Under the pieces are notes generated by a model. The model did no database searches and was not told where the DNA came from. It saw only the letters and a list, made by a program, of their open reading frames with translations. A DNA stretch of 64,000 nt, from NCBI RefSeq assembly GCF_019645835.1, contig NZ_CP080998.1:1364001-1428000 (forward strand), given 5' to 3'. Positions 40,110-49,403 of this stretch are shown here, piece after piece; within the stretch, counting starts at the first letter, position 1; each line of letters begins with the position of its first letter. Source of the stretch: Mycolicibacterium holsaticum DSM 44478 = JCM 12374. GTDB taxonomy: Bacteria > Actinomycetota > Actinomycetes > Mycobacteriales > Mycobacteriaceae. The position numbers and the translations under genes are program-made.

Positions 40110-40562
40110 TCAAAGACGAGGCCTAAGCACGACGACCGGGATCGGGCGCGATGTCCGCTTCTGATAGTTCTGGTAGCGGTCGGCGTTGTTCTTGTTGACG
40201 ATGCGCCACAACCTCGGATAGTCGGGATCGTCGGGCAGCACCGGCTTGGCCGTCACCGCGAACCGCTTGGGGCCCACGTTGATCTCGATGTTCGGGTCGG
40301 CCTTCAGGTTGTGGTACCAACCGGGGGCTTTGGGGTCCCCGCCCTTGGATGCGACGACGAGATAACTGTCGCCGTCCCTGGCGTAGGTCAACGAATTGGT
40401 GCGCTGAATCCCGGTTTTCGCGCCGACGGTGTGCAGCAGCAGGTTGGGCGGGGTACCGGGCAGGATGCGGTGCCCGATGCGGCCATTGGTGCCCTGGTAG
40501 ATCTTGTCGTGCAGCCTCAGCATCGGCAGGCCGATGTACCGCTCCCACAGGGGCATGCTCAT
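40110..40562 (-). CDS. Deazaflavin-dependent nitroreductase family protein, Ddn-like (Rv1261c-like)
   Basis: 150 aa, split beta-barrel F420-binding family (PF04075 type). The core GAKTGIQRTNSLTYARDGDSYLVVASKGGDPKAPGWYHNL has the family's Gly/Lys/Thr and Trp-Tyr-His positions. Relatives reduce quinones or prodrugs with F420H2. The N-terminal helix (MLRLHDKIYQGTNGRIGHRILPG) could associate with the membrane. It ends the minus-strand pair with the HIT gene, with 4 bp between them. Confidence 0.9.
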   Translation of the reverse strand: MSMPLWERYIGLPMLRLHDKIYQGTNGRIGHRILPGTPPNLLLHTVGAKTGIQRTNSLTYARDGDSYLVVASKGGDPKAPGWYHNLKADPNIEINVGPKRFAVTAKPVLPDDPDYPRLWRIVNKNNADRYQNYQKRTSRPIPVVVLRPRL

Positions 40563-40566
40563 GTGC

Positions 40567-41004
40567 TCAGTCTTGCGCAGCCTCGTCGAGTTGCGCCAGT
40601 GCCTCCCGCAGCAGCCGTCCGCTCTCTTCGCGGTCGGGATCGTGGCGCAGCAGCATGCCCTTGGCGAAGGACAGCTTGTCGCCGGAGCGACGCGGCAACA
40701 CGTGCAGGTGGATGTGGAACACGGTTTGGAACGCGGCCTTTCCGTCGTTGATGACGACGTTGTTGCCGTCGGCGTGCAGCCCGGAGTTTCGAGCGGCCCG
40801 CGCGATGCGTTGCCCGAGCTTCACCATCGCCGCGACGGTCTCCGGCGGTGTGTCGGTCAGATCGACGGTGTGACGCTTGGGAATGACCAGCGTGTGGCCC
40901 CGGGTGAACGGTCGGATGTCCAGCAGGGCGAGGTAATCGTCGTCCTCGTAGATCCGGATGGCCGGGGCTTCACCGGCGACGATCGCGCAGAACACACAAG
41001 ACAT
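40567..41004 (-). CDS. HIT-family nucleotide hydrolase/transferase (Rv1262c-like)
   Basis: 145 aa. Cytosolic histidine-triad protein with CVFCAIVAGEAPA at the start and the triad HIHLHVLPR (H-x-H-x-H) around residue 100. Such proteins hydrolyse AMP conjugates such as adenosine phosphoramidates. ATG 41004 has TAACGT six bases upstream and no ribosome site, so it may be leaderless. Confidence 0.93.
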   Translation of the reverse strand: MSCVFCAIVAGEAPAIRIYEDDDYLALLDIRPFTRGHTLVIPKRHTVDLTDTPPETVAAMVKLGQRIARAARNSGLHADGNNVVINDGKAAFQTVFHIHLHVLPRRSGDKLSFAKGMLLRHDPDREESGRLLREALAQLDEAAQD

Positions 41005-41020
41005 TCCGCCACGTTAGCGG

Positions 41021-41488
41021 TTATGTGTTCGCCGTCGCCCACTCGGACAACCGGCGGTCGCGTTCCTCGGGTGAGACGTCCTCGACCCGGGTCATCACCG
41101 TCCAGCGCTGGCCGAACGGGTCGAGGATCGACGCGAACCGGTCACCGGTGACGAACGTCTGCGCCGGCTCACGAATGGCCGCACCGGCCTGTTCGGCCTT
41201 GGTGACGACGTCGTCGACGTCTGGGCAATACAGCGCGACGGAATGGGTGGCCGCGGCGTCGGGATCGGGTGCGGCGATGTCGTAGGCCTGCGCGGGGTCG
41301 CCGAGTTGGAGCCGGCCGTTGCCGAAGTCCAACTCGGCGTGCGCCACCGTCCCGTCTGGTCCGTCCATCCGGTCGACGACCGTGGCCCCGAACACCGAAA
41401 CGTAGAAGTCGATCGCCATCGACGCGCCGTCGATGCACAGGAACGGGGTCAGGCTGGTGTATCCGTCGGGAATCGGTTTCACGCTCAT
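41021..41488 (-). CDS. VOC/glyoxalase-family protein (PhnB-like)
   Basis: 155 aa from ATG 41488 (MSVKPIPDGYTSLTPFLCIDGASMAIDFYVSVFGA); the upstream in-frame extension has no family similarity. Vicinal-oxygen-chelate fold with paired beta-alpha-beta modules and a C-terminal DPFGQRWTVMTRVEDVSPEE typical of PhnB-like members. Enzymatic role and metal use cannot be judged. It diverges from an AraC regulator with an 85-bp gap, so the regulator may control it. Confidence 0.88.
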   Translation of the reverse strand: MSVKPIPDGYTSLTPFLCIDGASMAIDFYVSVFGATVVDRMDGPDGTVAHAELDFGNGRLQLGDPAQAYDIAAPDPDAAATHSVALYCPDVDDVVTKAEQAGAAIREPAQTFVTGDRFASILDPFGQRWTVMTRVEDVSPEERDRRLSEWATANT

Positions 41489-41573
41489 GTCGGCAAGTCT
41501 CATCGCCGGCAGGCGGCGTTGAATTGGAGATCCGCGACAGAATGTCCGCATCGACGACAACAAGGAGTTCTCG

Positions 41574-42410
41574 GTGTCTGAATCCACGCCGGGGGAGCGG
41601 GCGGAACCACCCGTGCGCGGCGTCGTCGGCCGCACCCACACCGCGTCGACGTTCGACCTCGACAGGTGGCCCCCCTCCGACGCGGCGGCCAGGTTCGTCG
41701 AGTACTTCTGGTCGGTGACCTGGGACCTTCGCGGTCAGAACCCGTTCGACAGCACGGTGATCACGTTTCCCTCGATGCACATCACCCACGAATGGGGCGA
41801 CGACAGTCCGCGCCACGGCTTTTCCTTGCCGAACACTCTGGTGCACGGTGTGGTCGAACGGGTCTTTCACACGACGATCGCCGGACGGGGTGCGGTCGTC
41901 GGCGCACGGTTTCTGCCCGGCGGTTTCGCGGCCCGCTTCGGCTGCGACGCCTCCGAATTCACCGGGCGCGTAGAGCCGGTGGGCGACGAGTTGTTCGGTG
42001 GCCCAATTGATCTGGACGACGACGTCGGCGCCGCCTCCCAGACGCTTGACGACCTTATCGCCGGGTACCCGGGAACACCGGACAGCACGTACACGACCTT
42101 GGGCGCGTTGCTCCGCCGGATCCGCGAGGACGGTCGACTGCACCGCGTGGAGCAGGTGATGCGCCTTTCACCGTGGGGTACCCGCACCACCCAGCGGATC
42201 TTCCGCCGTTACGTCGGGGTCCCGGTCAAGTGGGTGCTGTGCCGCTACCGGCTGCAGCAGGCGGCGCTGGAGATCGAGAGCCACGCCGAGATGGATTTCG
42301 CCGACCTGGCCATCCGCCTCGGCTGGTACGACCAGGCTCATTTCATCAACGACTTTCGGAACATGCTGGGCTGCACACCCGGGGAGTATGCCGCCCGATA
42401 CGGCGGCTGA
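41574..42410 (+). CDS. AraC-family transcriptional regulator
   Basis: 278 aa from GTG 41574. The N-terminal half (DAAARFVEYFWSVTWDLRG, VVGARFLPGGFAARFG) matches the ligand domain common to AraC regulators of the DUF6597 type. The C-terminal HTH pair includes GTRTTQRIFRRYVGVPVKWVLCRYRLQQAA and DFADLAIRLGWYDQAHFINDFRNMLGCTPGEYA. It sits between the divergent VOC gene and the downstream amidase, either of which may be its target; ligand unknown. Confidence 0.9.
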   Translation: MSESTPGERAEPPVRGVVGRTHTASTFDLDRWPPSDAAARFVEYFWSVTWDLRGQNPFDSTVITFPSMHITHEWGDDSPRHGFSLPNTLVHGVVERVFHTTIAGRGAVVGARFLPGGFAARFGCDASEFTGRVEPVGDELFGGPIDLDDDVGAASQTLDDLIAGYPGTPDSTYTTLGALLRRIREDGRLHRVEQVMRLSPWGTRTTQRIFRRYVGVPVKWVLCRYRLQQAALEIESHAEMDFADLAIRLGWYDQAHFINDFRNMLGCTPGEYAARYGG

Positions 42411-42415
42411 ACCGC

Positions 42416-42421
42416 TACGCT
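42416..42421 (+). promoter_or_regulatory. Candidate -10 (TACGCT) for a leaderless amidase mRNA
   Basis: TACGCT ends 7 bp before ATG 42429 and no ribosome-binding site is present in the 18-bp gap after the AraC gene. Confidence 0.4.
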
Positions 42422-42428
42422 GCCGCGG

Positions 42429-43805
42429 ATGGAGACCCGTGAGCTCGCCTTCGCAGGTGCCGCCGAACAGGCCAGACGACTGGCGGCAGGCACGATCACC
42501 GCGCCGGAATTGCTGGAGTGCTACCTGGACCGCATCGCGCGGCTCGACCCGCAGCTGAGGGCGTATCGCATCGTGCTCGCCGACTCTGCGCGCCAGGAAG
42601 CCGGCCTCGCGCAGGATCGACTGAACGCAGGCGAGCGCCTTCCGCTGCTCGGCGTGCCGATCGCGATCAAGGACGACGTCGATGTCGCCGGGGCGACGAC
42701 GACATATGGCACCGCGGCCCACGGCCCGGCGCCTACCCGCGATGCCGAGGTGGTGCGGCGGCTGCGCGATGCGGGGGCGGTCATCATCGGTAAGACCGCG
42801 GTACCCGAGATGACGATCTGGCCGTTCACCGAGACGGTCAGCTACGGCGCGACGCGCAACCCGTGGAACACCGACTACACCCCCGGCGGAAGCAGCGGAG
42901 GCAGCGGCGCGGCGGTCGCGGCGGGCCTGGCGGCGATGGCGCTGGGTTCTGACGGCATGGGTTCGATTCGGATCCCCTCGACGTGGTGCGGGCTGTTCGG
43001 CATCAAACCCCAACGCGATCGGGTGCCGATGACGCCGCACGACGACGCGTGGAACGGGTTGAGCGTCAACGGGCCGATGGCCAGAACCGTCGAGGATGCG
43101 GCGCTGTTCCTCGATGTGACGGTAGGCGATTCGGCGTTCGTCGCCGCCGCCGGCAAAGCACCTGGCCGGCTGCGGATCGCGTTGAGCACCAAGGTGCCAC
43201 CGCCGCTGCTCGCCCGGATCGGCAGGTCCCAACGGGCCGCCGTGGACGAGGCGGGCGTGCTGTTGCGCGAACTCGGCCACGACGTGGTGGTGGCCGATCC
43301 GGACTATCCTCGCACGGCGATCGCGCATGCGTTGTCGCGCTACTTCAAGGGTGTCTCCGACGAGGTGCGGTTACTTCCGCACCCCGACCGCCTGGAAGCG
43401 CGTACGCGCGCGTTCGCCAGGATCGGCGGGCTGGTCTCCGGTCAGCGCATGACCCGTATTCGGGCCGCGGAACGTGAACTCGCCCAACGCGTCCAGTCGA
43501 TCTTCGACGATGTCGACGTGGTCGTCACACCGGGCACCGCGACCGGGCCGTCGCGCATCGGCGCGTACCAACGCAGGGGCGCGGTGTCGACCCTGAACCT
43601 GGTGGCTGCGCGCGTGCCGTTCCAGGCGATGTTCAACGTGACCGGGCAGCCCGCCGCCGTCGTACCGTGGGGCGTGGACGGCACCGGTGTGCCGACGTCG
43701 ATTCAGTTGGTCGGCCGCCCGTCCGACGAGGCCACGCTGCTGTCCCTGGGCGCGCAGATCGAGAAGGCCCGGCCGTGGGCGCAGCGCCGGCCGCCGGTGT
43801 CCTAG
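42429..43805 (+). CDS. amiB2: Amidase (amidase signature family, AmiB2-like)
   Basis: 458 aa. Amidase-signature hydrolase with a Ser-cisSer-Lys triad: Lys in PIAIKDDVDVAG, and the serines in the Gly/Ser-rich PGGSSGGSGAAVAAGLAAMALGSDGMGSIRIPS. The length and position before the adenylate cyclase fit AmiB2 as recalled. It cleaves an amide bond of unknown substrate in the cytosol. Transcription may start at its ATG. Confidence 0.93.
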   Translation: METRELAFAGAAEQARRLAAGTITAPELLECYLDRIARLDPQLRAYRIVLADSARQEAGLAQDRLNAGERLPLLGVPIAIKDDVDVAGATTTYGTAAHGPAPTRDAEVVRRLRDAGAVIIGKTAVPEMTIWPFTETVSYGATRNPWNTDYTPGGSSGGSGAAVAAGLAAMALGSDGMGSIRIPSTWCGLFGIKPQRDRVPMTPHDDAWNGLSVNGPMARTVEDAALFLDVTVGDSAFVAAAGKAPGRLRIALSTKVPPPLLARIGRSQRAAVDEAGVLLRELGHDVVVADPDYPRTAIAHALSRYFKGVSDEVRLLPHPDRLEARTRAFARIGGLVSGQRMTRIRAAERELAQRVQSIFDDVDVVVTPGTATGPSRIGAYQRRGAVSTLNLVAARVPFQAMFNVTGQPAAVVPWGVDGTGVPTSIQLVGRPSDEATLLSLGAQIEKARPWAQRRPPVS

Positions 43806-43816
43806 CCCTCTTCTCC

Positions 43817-43876
43817 GTGAGTGTGCGTGTCTGCGGCCGACACGCCGACAAAATTCGCGACTTTGCGCACGCTCGC
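43817..43876. repeat. Palindromic intergenic repeat R1, copy 3
   Basis: Outer arms GTGAGTGTGCG and CGCACGCTCGC surround an inner hairpin GTGTC-TGCGGCC-GACAC. It fills the 76-bp gap between two convergent genes, as copy 2 does, and shares the CCCTCTTCTCC lead-in. Confidence 0.85.
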
Positions 43877-43881
43877 GACCG

Positions 43882-44376
43882 CTACCGACGTATCGCCTCG
43901 CGCCACGCCGCCAACTTTTCCGCATAGCGCATCGTCTGCGCCGGGCTGGTCGACGGCAGCCGGCGGTACCGGACCGTCGGCGCCGCGCCGACGAGGCGGT
44001 AGTAGTTCTTCTCCGCTGCCGCACCGTTGAACAGCACCCGCCCGATGCCCGGATAGTCGATGAACAGCTTCCCAAAGTCGTTGGGCACCATGCTGTCCGG
44101 CTGCACCGCGGCGTCGAGGCTGCCGAGCCGTTTGCACGAGCGCAGAACATCCCAGACGGCGACCCTGTGTGCGGTCAGCGCGGCCACCCGCGCGTGGTAG
44201 GGGTCATCGGCGCCGAAACCGAAGATCTCGCCGGTGATCCGCCAGAACGCGTTGCGCGGGTTCCCGTAGTACTGCTGGGCAGACAACGACATCGCGCTGG
44301 GCATGTTGCCGAGTATCAGCGTGTGCGCGCCCTCGGCGATGATCGGCGGTAACCCGTACAGAACCGGCGTGGCCAT
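43882..44376 (-). CDS. DNA-deoxyinosine glycosylase (hypoxanthine-DNA glycosylase, UDG superfamily)
   Basis: 164 aa. LILGNMPSAMSLSAQQYYGNPRNAFWRI is the motif 1 region of the HDG group of the uracil-DNA glycosylase superfamily, and LPSTSPAQTM near the end is its motif 2. The protein should excise hypoxanthine from DNA. It is single-domain and lacks Fe-S cysteines, in contrast to the UdgB at 38028. Not part of the M. tuberculosis order as I recall it. Confidence 0.88.
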   Translation of the reverse strand: MATPVLYGLPPIIAEGAHTLILGNMPSAMSLSAQQYYGNPRNAFWRITGEIFGFGADDPYHARVAALTAHRVAVWDVLRSCKRLGSLDAAVQPDSMVPNDFGKLFIDYPGIGRVLFNGAAAEKNYYRLVGAAPTVRYRRLPSTSPAQTMRYAEKLAAWREAIRR

Positions 44377-44405
44377 GGCAGCGAATATGACACGACGCGG
44401 CGGTA

Positions 44406-44411
44406 TACGTT
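44406..44411 (+). promoter_or_regulatory. Candidate -10 (TACGTT) for leaderless adenylate cyclase mRNA
   Basis: TACGTT, overlapping TATACG, ends 6 bp before GTG 44418; the 41-bp gap to the divergent glycosylase start contains no ribosome site for the cyclase. Confidence 0.35.
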
Positions 44412-44417
44412 GGGCCG

Positions 44418-45533
44418 GTGGCCGAAGATCTCGACATCGCGTCGTCCGGGTTGCTCGATGGCCTCGACGGCGAAGCCCGCGCCGAACGTGCCGAGCTGAT
44501 CGAGTGGTTGTTGGGCCGGGGTTTTTCCGTCGAGCAGATTCGCGGCGAGGTGTCGCCGATGCTGTTGCCGGCGGGCCGTCTGGTCGGCAACGACGGCGTG
44601 CATGTGTCGGCGCGACAGATCTGCGAGGAAACCGGCATCGACCTGGATCTGCTGGAGGCCTTGCAGTCGGCGCTGGGTCTGCCGAGAGCCGAGGATCCCG
44701 GCGCCGCGGTGCACCTGCGCGCCGACAGCGAAGCGGCCGTGCGCGCCAAGGTCTTCCTCGACGTGGGGCTCAGCCGCGAGCAGGTGATCAGCGTGGCCCG
44801 AGTGCTCGGACACGGTTTGGCGCAGACGGCCGAAGCCATGCGTGAAGTGGTGCTCGAAGCGGTGATCGCGCCCGGTGCCACCGAGTTGCAGCTCGCCAAG
44901 GCCTACGAGGGCCTGGTGCAAGAGGTCTCCCCGCTGCTGGGGCCGCTGTGCGATGACGTGCTGCACATCCAACTACGGCACACGCTGGAAACCGAGGCGG
45001 TCAGCACGGCCGAACGTGCCGCTGGGGCACTGCCCGGTGCCCGCACGGTCGCCGTGATGTTCGCCGACCTCGTCGGCTTCACTCGCCTCGGTGAGGCGGT
45101 GCCGCCGGAGGAACTGGAAACCCTGGCCAGCCGGCTGGCGAACCTGACCCGCGATGCGGTCGCGCCGCCGGTGCGGTTCGTCAAGACCATCGGGGACGCG
45201 GTGATGCTGGTCAGCACCGATCCCCGGGCGCTGCTCGACACGGCGCTCGAACTGCTTGCCGCAGCGGAGAAGTACGACGACTTCCCGCAACTGCGCATCG
45301 GGTTGGCACATGGATCCGCGGTGAGCCGGGCCGGCGACTGGTTCGGCAGCCCGGTGAATCTGGCCAGCCGGGTGACGAGCGTGGCACGGCCGGGTTCGGT
45401 GCTGGTCGCCGAAAGTGTCCGCGACGCGATCGGTTCGGCCGACCGGTTCGCGTGGTCGTTCGCCGGTGCGCGTCGGCTCAAGGGCGTGAAAGGTGACGTC
45501 AAGCTGTTCCGGGCCCGACGAACGGCCGGCTGA
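44418..45533 (+). CDS. Class III adenylate cyclase with N-terminal autoinhibitory domain (Rv1264-like)
   Basis: 371 aa. The N-terminal 200 residues are the helical pH-responsive module of Rv1264-type cyclases ([39 protein letters not shown]). The catalytic domain has both metal aspartates ([14 protein letters not shown] and [13 protein letters not shown]), and [14 protein letters not shown] with the transition-state Asn/Arg. It should form homodimers making cAMP, with activity rising at acid pH if it resembles Rv1264. GTG 44418 is likely leaderless. Confidence 0.93.
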   Translation: MAEDLDIASSGLLDGLDGEARAERAELIEWLLGRGFSVEQIRGEVSPMLLPAGRLVGNDGVHVSARQICEETGIDLDLLEALQSALGLPRAEDPGAAVHLRADSEAAVRAKVFLDVGLSREQVISVARVLGHGLAQTAEAMREVVLEAVIAPGATELQLAKAYEGLVQEVSPLLGPLCDDVLHIQLRHTLETEAVSTAERAAGALPGARTVAVMFADLVGFTRLGEAVPPEELETLASRLANLTRDAVAPPVRFVKTIGDAVMLVSTDPRALLDTALELLAAAEKYDDFPQLRIGLAHGSAVSRAGDWFGSPVNLASRVTSVARPGSVLVAESVRDAIGSADRFAWSFAGARRLKGVKGDVKLFRARRTAG

Positions 45534-45547
45534 CATACCATCCAGGC

Positions 45548-45952
45548 ATGATCCGAGTGATCACCGCTCTGTGGGCGTCGACCGTCGTGCTGGTCGGTAT
45601 GGCGAACGTGCCCACCGCGCATGCGCAGCCACCTCCGCCGCCGGGCCCGTGCTCCTTCACGCTGTCGCCGCCGCAGGTCGTTCAGGTGTCGGGTGCCGAC
45701 ATGGTCACCGCGACCGTGACCCCGGTCGGCTGTCTGGGCATGTTCGAACCGAAGTTCGGGGTGGCGTGTGTGCATGTCCAGGGCGGACCGGGTAAATGCG
45801 CACAGTCCCGGGGGGCGCAGTCCGCGCAGGTGTACGAGCCGTATCACCCTGGTACCACGTATGTCTCGTCGGGACGGGGCTGTGGCGCGATGTTCGATTT
45901 CACCACCGACCCGAACTGCCAGGTGCTCGGGCCGGTCACCGCAACGCTGTGA
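45548..45952 (+). CDS. Small secreted protein with Sec-type signal peptide
   Basis: 134 aa. Signal peptide ITALWASTVVLVGMANVPTAHA ends at an AHA cleavage site, followed by a Pro-rich start (QPPPPPGP). The mature chain of about 105 residues has six cysteines, including CLGMFEPKFGVACVH, CAQ and a late GRGCGAMFDFTTDPNCQ, likely paired as disulfides outside the cell. No domain is recognised. It ends 6 bp from the convergent copper ATPase gene. Confidence 0.85.
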   Translation: MIRVITALWASTVVLVGMANVPTAHAQPPPPPGPCSFTLSPPQVVQVSGADMVTATVTPVGCLGMFEPKFGVACVHVQGGPGKCAQSRGAQSAQVYEPYHPGTTYVSSGRGCGAMFDFTTDPNCQVLGPVTATL

Positions 45953-45958
45953 CGTCCG

Positions 45959-48157
45959 CTACCGCGATGGTGTGAAGCGACGCAGCCGCAGGCTGTTGCT
46001 GACCACGAAGACCGAGCTGAAAGCCATTGCGGCCCCGGCGATCATCGGGTTCAGCAAGCCGGCGGCGGCCAACGGCAGCGCAGCGACGTTGTACGCGAAC
46101 GCCCAGAACAGGTTGCCCTTGATGGTGCCCAACGTCTTGCGGGACAGGCGAATCGCGTCGGGAACCGCGCGCAGATCGTCGCGCACCAGCGTCAGGTCGC
46201 TGGCCTCGATCGCGACGTCGGTGCCGCTGCCCATCGCCATCCCCAGATCGGCCTGTGCCAGCGCCGCGGCGTCGTTGACGCCGTCGCCGACCATCGCCAC
46301 CACCTTGCCGTCGGCCTGCAGCCCCTTGACGGCCTCGACCTTCTCGTGCGGCAGTACCTCGGCGATCACCTCGTCGATGCCGACCTGACGTGCCACCGCC
46401 TTGGCGGCCGCCCGGTTGTCGCCGGTCAACATGATCGGCGTCAGCCCCAGCGCACGCAGTTCTGCGATGGCGCCGGCCGACGTGGGTTTGACCGCGTCGG
46501 CGACCACCAGCGCCCCGCGTGCGGTGCCGTCCCAGGCGACGACGACGGCGGTGCGCCCCTCCGCCTGCGCGCGCCGCATGGCCTGGGCGAGGCTGTCGGG
46601 CATCGTCACCAACCGCGGCCTGCCTACCACCACCTCGTGCCCGTCGACCACACCCTGCACACCGAGACCGCGCAGGTTGGTGAACTCCTGCGCGACGGGC
46701 AGCTCACCGAGCTTGTCGCGTGCGGCGGTGGCGATCGCCTTGGCGATCGGATGTTCGGAGCCGTGTTCCAGCGCACCGGCCAGCCGCAGCACTTGATCGG
46801 GTTCTTCGCCGTCGGCGGTGAGCACGTCGAGCAGCGTCATCGTCCCGGTGGTGACCGTTCCGGTCTTGTCCAACACGATGGTGTCGATGCGCCGGGTGGA
46901 CTCCAGCACCTCGGGGCCCCGGATCAGGATTCCCAGCTGTGCGCCGCGGCCGGTCCCGACCATCAGCGCGGTCGGGGTGGCCAGCCCCAGCGCGCACGGG
47001 CAGGCGATGATCAACACCGCCACCGCGGCGGTGAACGCCGCGGCCACCGATATTCCTGTGGCCAGCCAGAATCCGAGCGTCGCCAGCGACAGGGCGATGA
47101 CAACCGGCACGAAGACACCCGACACCCGATCCGCGAGCCGCTGAACCTGCGCCTTCTCGTTCTGCGCCTCCTCGACCAGCCGGGCCATCTGCGCCAGCGC
47201 AGTGTCGGAGCCGATCCGGTTGGCCCGCACCACGAGCCGGCCGTCGACGTTGATCGTCGCGCCGGTCACCTGATCGCCCGGACCGACGTCCACCGGCACC
47301 GACTCGCCCGTCAACATTGATGCGTCCACAGCCGAATTGCCCTCGACGACAACGCCGTCCGTGGCGATCTTCTCCCCTGGGCGCACCACGAACTGGTCGC
47401 CGACGGCCAACTGGTCGAGTGGAATACGTTGTTCGGCACCGTTTCTGAGCACCGCGACGTCCTTGGCGCCCAGCTCCAGCAGCGCACGAAGCGCGGCACC
47501 GGCCCGGCGCTTGGCGCGGGCCTCGAAGTAACGCCCGGCCAGCACGAACGTCGTCACCCCCGCGGCCACCTCGAGATAGATGCTGCCGGTGCCGTCGGTG
47601 CGGCTGATCGTCAACTCGAACGGATGGGTCATGCCCGGCATACCGGCCGTACCCCAGAACAGCGCGTAGAGCGACCATCCCAACGCGGCGAGGGTGCCCA
47701 TCGAGATCAAGGTGTCCATCGTCGCCGTGCGGTGTCGCAGGTTGGCCCACGCCGCCCGGTGGAACGGCCACGCACCCCAGACCACCACCGGCGCCGCCAA
47801 CGTCAACGACAACCACTGCCAGTTGGTGAACTGCAGCGCAGGCACCATCGCCATCGCGATCACCGGGACCGTCAGCGCCAGCGAGATCAGCAACCGGTCG
47901 CGCAGCAATGCGGCGGGGTCCTGCTCGCCCGGCGCGTCAGCGGAAACGCCAGCGGGCAAATACGCTTGGTAACCGGCGTCTTCGACCGTGTTCACCAGGA
48001 CCTCCGGCGTCACGCTGTCGCCGTAGGTGACCCGCGCCTTCTCGGTCGCGAAGTTGACGGACGCGCTGACGCCGTCAATCTTGTTGAGCTTCCTTTCGAT
48101 CCGGTTCGCGCACGACGCACACGTCATCCCGTCGATCGACAACTCGATCGTCGACAT
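45959..48157 (-). CDS. Copper-translocating P1B-type ATPase (CtpA/CtpB-like)
   Basis: 732 aa. An N-terminal metal-binding domain has [12 protein letters not shown] (Cys13, Cys16). The pump core contains [13 protein letters not shown], the membrane metal site [17 protein letters not shown] (CPC), the phosphorylated Asp in [23 protein letters not shown] and [18 protein letters not shown]. It exports Cu(I) at the cost of ATP. The CopZ-like gene ends one base upstream, and the shared promoter region carries a CsoR-type palindrome, so copper induction is expected. Whether it is the CtpA, CtpB or CtpV orthologue is not settled. Confidence 0.94.
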   Translation of the reverse strand: MSTIELSIDGMTCASCANRIERKLNKIDGVSASVNFATEKARVTYGDSVTPEVLVNTVEDAGYQAYLPAGVSADAPGEQDPAALLRDRLLISLALTVPVIAMAMVPALQFTNWQWLSLTLAAPVVVWGAWPFHRAAWANLRHRTATMDTLISMGTLAALGWSLYALFWGTAGMPGMTHPFELTISRTDGTGSIYLEVAAGVTTFVLAGRYFEARAKRRAGAALRALLELGAKDVAVLRNGAEQRIPLDQLAVGDQFVVRPGEKIATDGVVVEGNSAVDASMLTGESVPVDVGPGDQVTGATINVDGRLVVRANRIGSDTALAQMARLVEEAQNEKAQVQRLADRVSGVFVPVVIALSLATLGFWLATGISVAAAFTAAVAVLIIACPCALGLATPTALMVGTGRGAQLGILIRGPEVLESTRRIDTIVLDKTGTVTTGTMTLLDVLTADGEEPDQVLRLAGALEHGSEHPIAKAIATAARDKLGELPVAQEFTNLRGLGVQGVVDGHEVVVGRPRLVTMPDSLAQAMRRAQAEGRTAVVVAWDGTARGALVVADAVKPTSAGAIAELRALGLTPIMLTGDNRAAAKAVARQVGIDEVIAEVLPHEKVEAVKGLQADGKVVAMVGDGVNDAAALAQADLGMAMGSGTDVAIEASDLTLVRDDLRAVPDAIRLSRKTLGTIKGNLFWAFAYNVAALPLAAAGLLNPMIAGAAMAFSSVFVVSNSLRLRRFTPSR

Positions 48158-48158
48158 G

Positions 48159-48365
48159 TCAGCTGGCCAGTTGGTAGCCGGCGTCTTCGACGGCGCGCCG
48201 GATTGCGACGGGGTCCACCGGGGTATCGCTGTCGATGGTCACCGCACCGCTGGCGACATCGACCGCCACGGCCCTGACACCTGCGATCTCGCCGATCTCC
48301 TCACGGACCGACGCGGCGCAGTGGGCGCAGGTCATCCCGGCGACGGTGATTGTCGTTGTGCTCAT
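48159..48365 (-). CDS. CopZ-like heavy-metal-associated copper chaperone
   Basis: 68 aa from ATG 48365; a longer in-frame extension upstream is an antisense shadow of the deacylase gene. The whole protein is one HMA domain ([27 protein letters not shown]), with Cu-binding Cys13 and Cys16. It would carry Cu(I) in the cytosol to the adjacent ATPase. Its stop is one base before the ATPase ATG, so the two are co-translated. Confidence 0.93.
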   Translation of the reverse strand: MSTTTITVAGMTCAHCAASVREEIGEIAGVRAVAVDVASGAVTIDSDTPVDPVAIRRAVEDAGYQLAS

Positions 48366-48380
48366 TACCCCAGCGTACCG

Positions 48381-48397
48381 ATACCCCCATGGGGTAT
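48381..48397. promoter_or_regulatory. CsoR-type copper operator palindrome
   Basis: ATACCCC (48381-48387) and GGGGTAT (48391-48397) are perfect reverse complements around CAT, in the 85 bp between divergent copZ and dtd. The TACCCC/GGGGTA pattern fits operators of Cu(I)-sensing CsoR repressors, which release DNA when copper binds. It lies 16 bp before the chaperone start. No csoR gene is in the window. Confidence 0.7.
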
Positions 48398-48450
48398 GCA
48401 AACGGGGTCGAGAAGTGCGCTGTCCGGCGCACGTGGCAGCATCTGCGACC

Positions 48451-48885
48451 ATGCGTGTCCTGGTGCAACGGGTGCTTACGGCCGCGGTGAAAGTCGACGG
48501 CGAGGTGGTCGGGGCCGCAGAGCGCCCCGGGGTCCAGGGCTTGCTCGCCCTCGTCGGGGTCACCCACGACGACGACGAGGCCAAGGCGCAGCGCCTCGCC
48601 GAAAAACTCTGGCAGCTACGCATTCTCGACGACGAGAAGTCCGCATCCGAGGTCGGCGCACCGATCCTGGTCGTCAGCCAGTTCACCCTGTACGCCAACA
48701 CCGCCAAGGGAAGGCGGCCGGCGTGGAACGCCGCGGCGCCCCGTGCGGTCGCCGAGCCTTTGGTGGACGCCTTCGCCGACGCCCTACGGGGGCTCGGGGC
48801 CCAGGTGCAGACCGGGGTGTTCGGCGCCCATATGCAGGTCGAGCTCGTCAACGACGGTCCGGTGACGCTGCTGCTGGAAATGTGA
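48451..48885 (+). CDS. dtd: D-aminoacyl-tRNA deacylase
   Basis: 144 aa from ATG 48451. DTD proofreading enzyme hydrolysing D-amino acids from mischarged tRNA. Starts [21 protein letters not shown]; the SQF motif is in [19 protein letters not shown] and the Gly-Pro motif in [11 protein letters not shown]. Length equals the family norm. It diverges from the copper operon. Confidence 0.95.
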   Translation: MRVLVQRVLTAAVKVDGEVVGAAERPGVQGLLALVGVTHDDDEAKAQRLAEKLWQLRILDDEKSASEVGAPILVVSQFTLYANTAKGRRPAWNAAAPRAVAEPLVDAFADALRGLGAQVQTGVFGAHMQVELVNDGPVTLLLEM

Positions 48886-49001
48886 TCGCCATCGGCGAAT
48901 GGGCAGTGGTTAGCGCGGCGCCCTCGGAGGGTTGCACCGATCACGAAGTCGGGCCCGTAAAACGCCACGCGATCTAGGCGGAACACTGGCATCCTGAGCA
49001 G

Positions 49002-49205
49002 ATGGCGAAGGAAATCGGCCGGATCCGCGCGCAGAGCGCGCTAGCGGTGGTCAAGCAGCATCCGGTCATGGTGCTGTTCGCGGTGTCGCCGGTGATCGCC
49101 GCGCTGGCCCTGGTGTGGTTGTGGGTCAACCCGACGTTGGCCGTTCTGCTGTTGATCGCGGCGGTGGCCGGCGGTGCCGCGGTCCTGCTGCGCAAGCGCA
49201 ACTAG
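49002..49205 (+). CDS. Small two-helix membrane protein
   Basis: 67 aa, starting MAKEIGRIRAQSALAVVKQ, with helices VMVLFAVSPVIAALALVWLWV and LAVLLLIAAVAGGAAVLL and a basic C-terminal RKRN. No ribosome site is obvious. Function unknown; it is the last gene before the long promoter region of the catabolic island. Confidence 0.65.
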   Translation: MAKEIGRIRAQSALAVVKQHPVMVLFAVSPVIAALALVWLWVNPTLAVLLLIAAVAGGAAVLLRKRN

Positions 49206-49373
49206 CGCGCCGCGTTGCGTTAGTGGCCCGCGAGGTGGCGGCGGGCCCCAGTTGAACTCTCCTGCGAACTTGTAGCGCCGAGTGGCGACGAGCGCGACAA
49301 ATCCGCGCCAAACCTCACCGTCGGCTCATCAACCAGGGGCGACGGTGCTGTTGTCGGGATCGGTCTCGATCCG

Positions 49374-49403
49374 TTGATTGTTCTCCTGGCGATAAAGTAT
49401 GAT
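49374..49403 (+). promoter_or_regulatory. SigA-type promoter of the synthetase operon
   Basis: TTGATT (49374-49379) and TATGAT (49398-49403) form a -35/-10 pair with an 18-bp spacer. The operator at 49402-49412 overlaps the downstream edge of the -10, which suggests repression by occlusion. The leader to ATG 49531 would be about 120 nt. Confidence 0.55.

Noticed and set aside
48366..48992. Long N-terminal extension of the CopZ-like protein
   Set aside because: It runs antisense through the deacylase gene; the 68-aa form beginning at ATG 48365 is a complete HMA domain.
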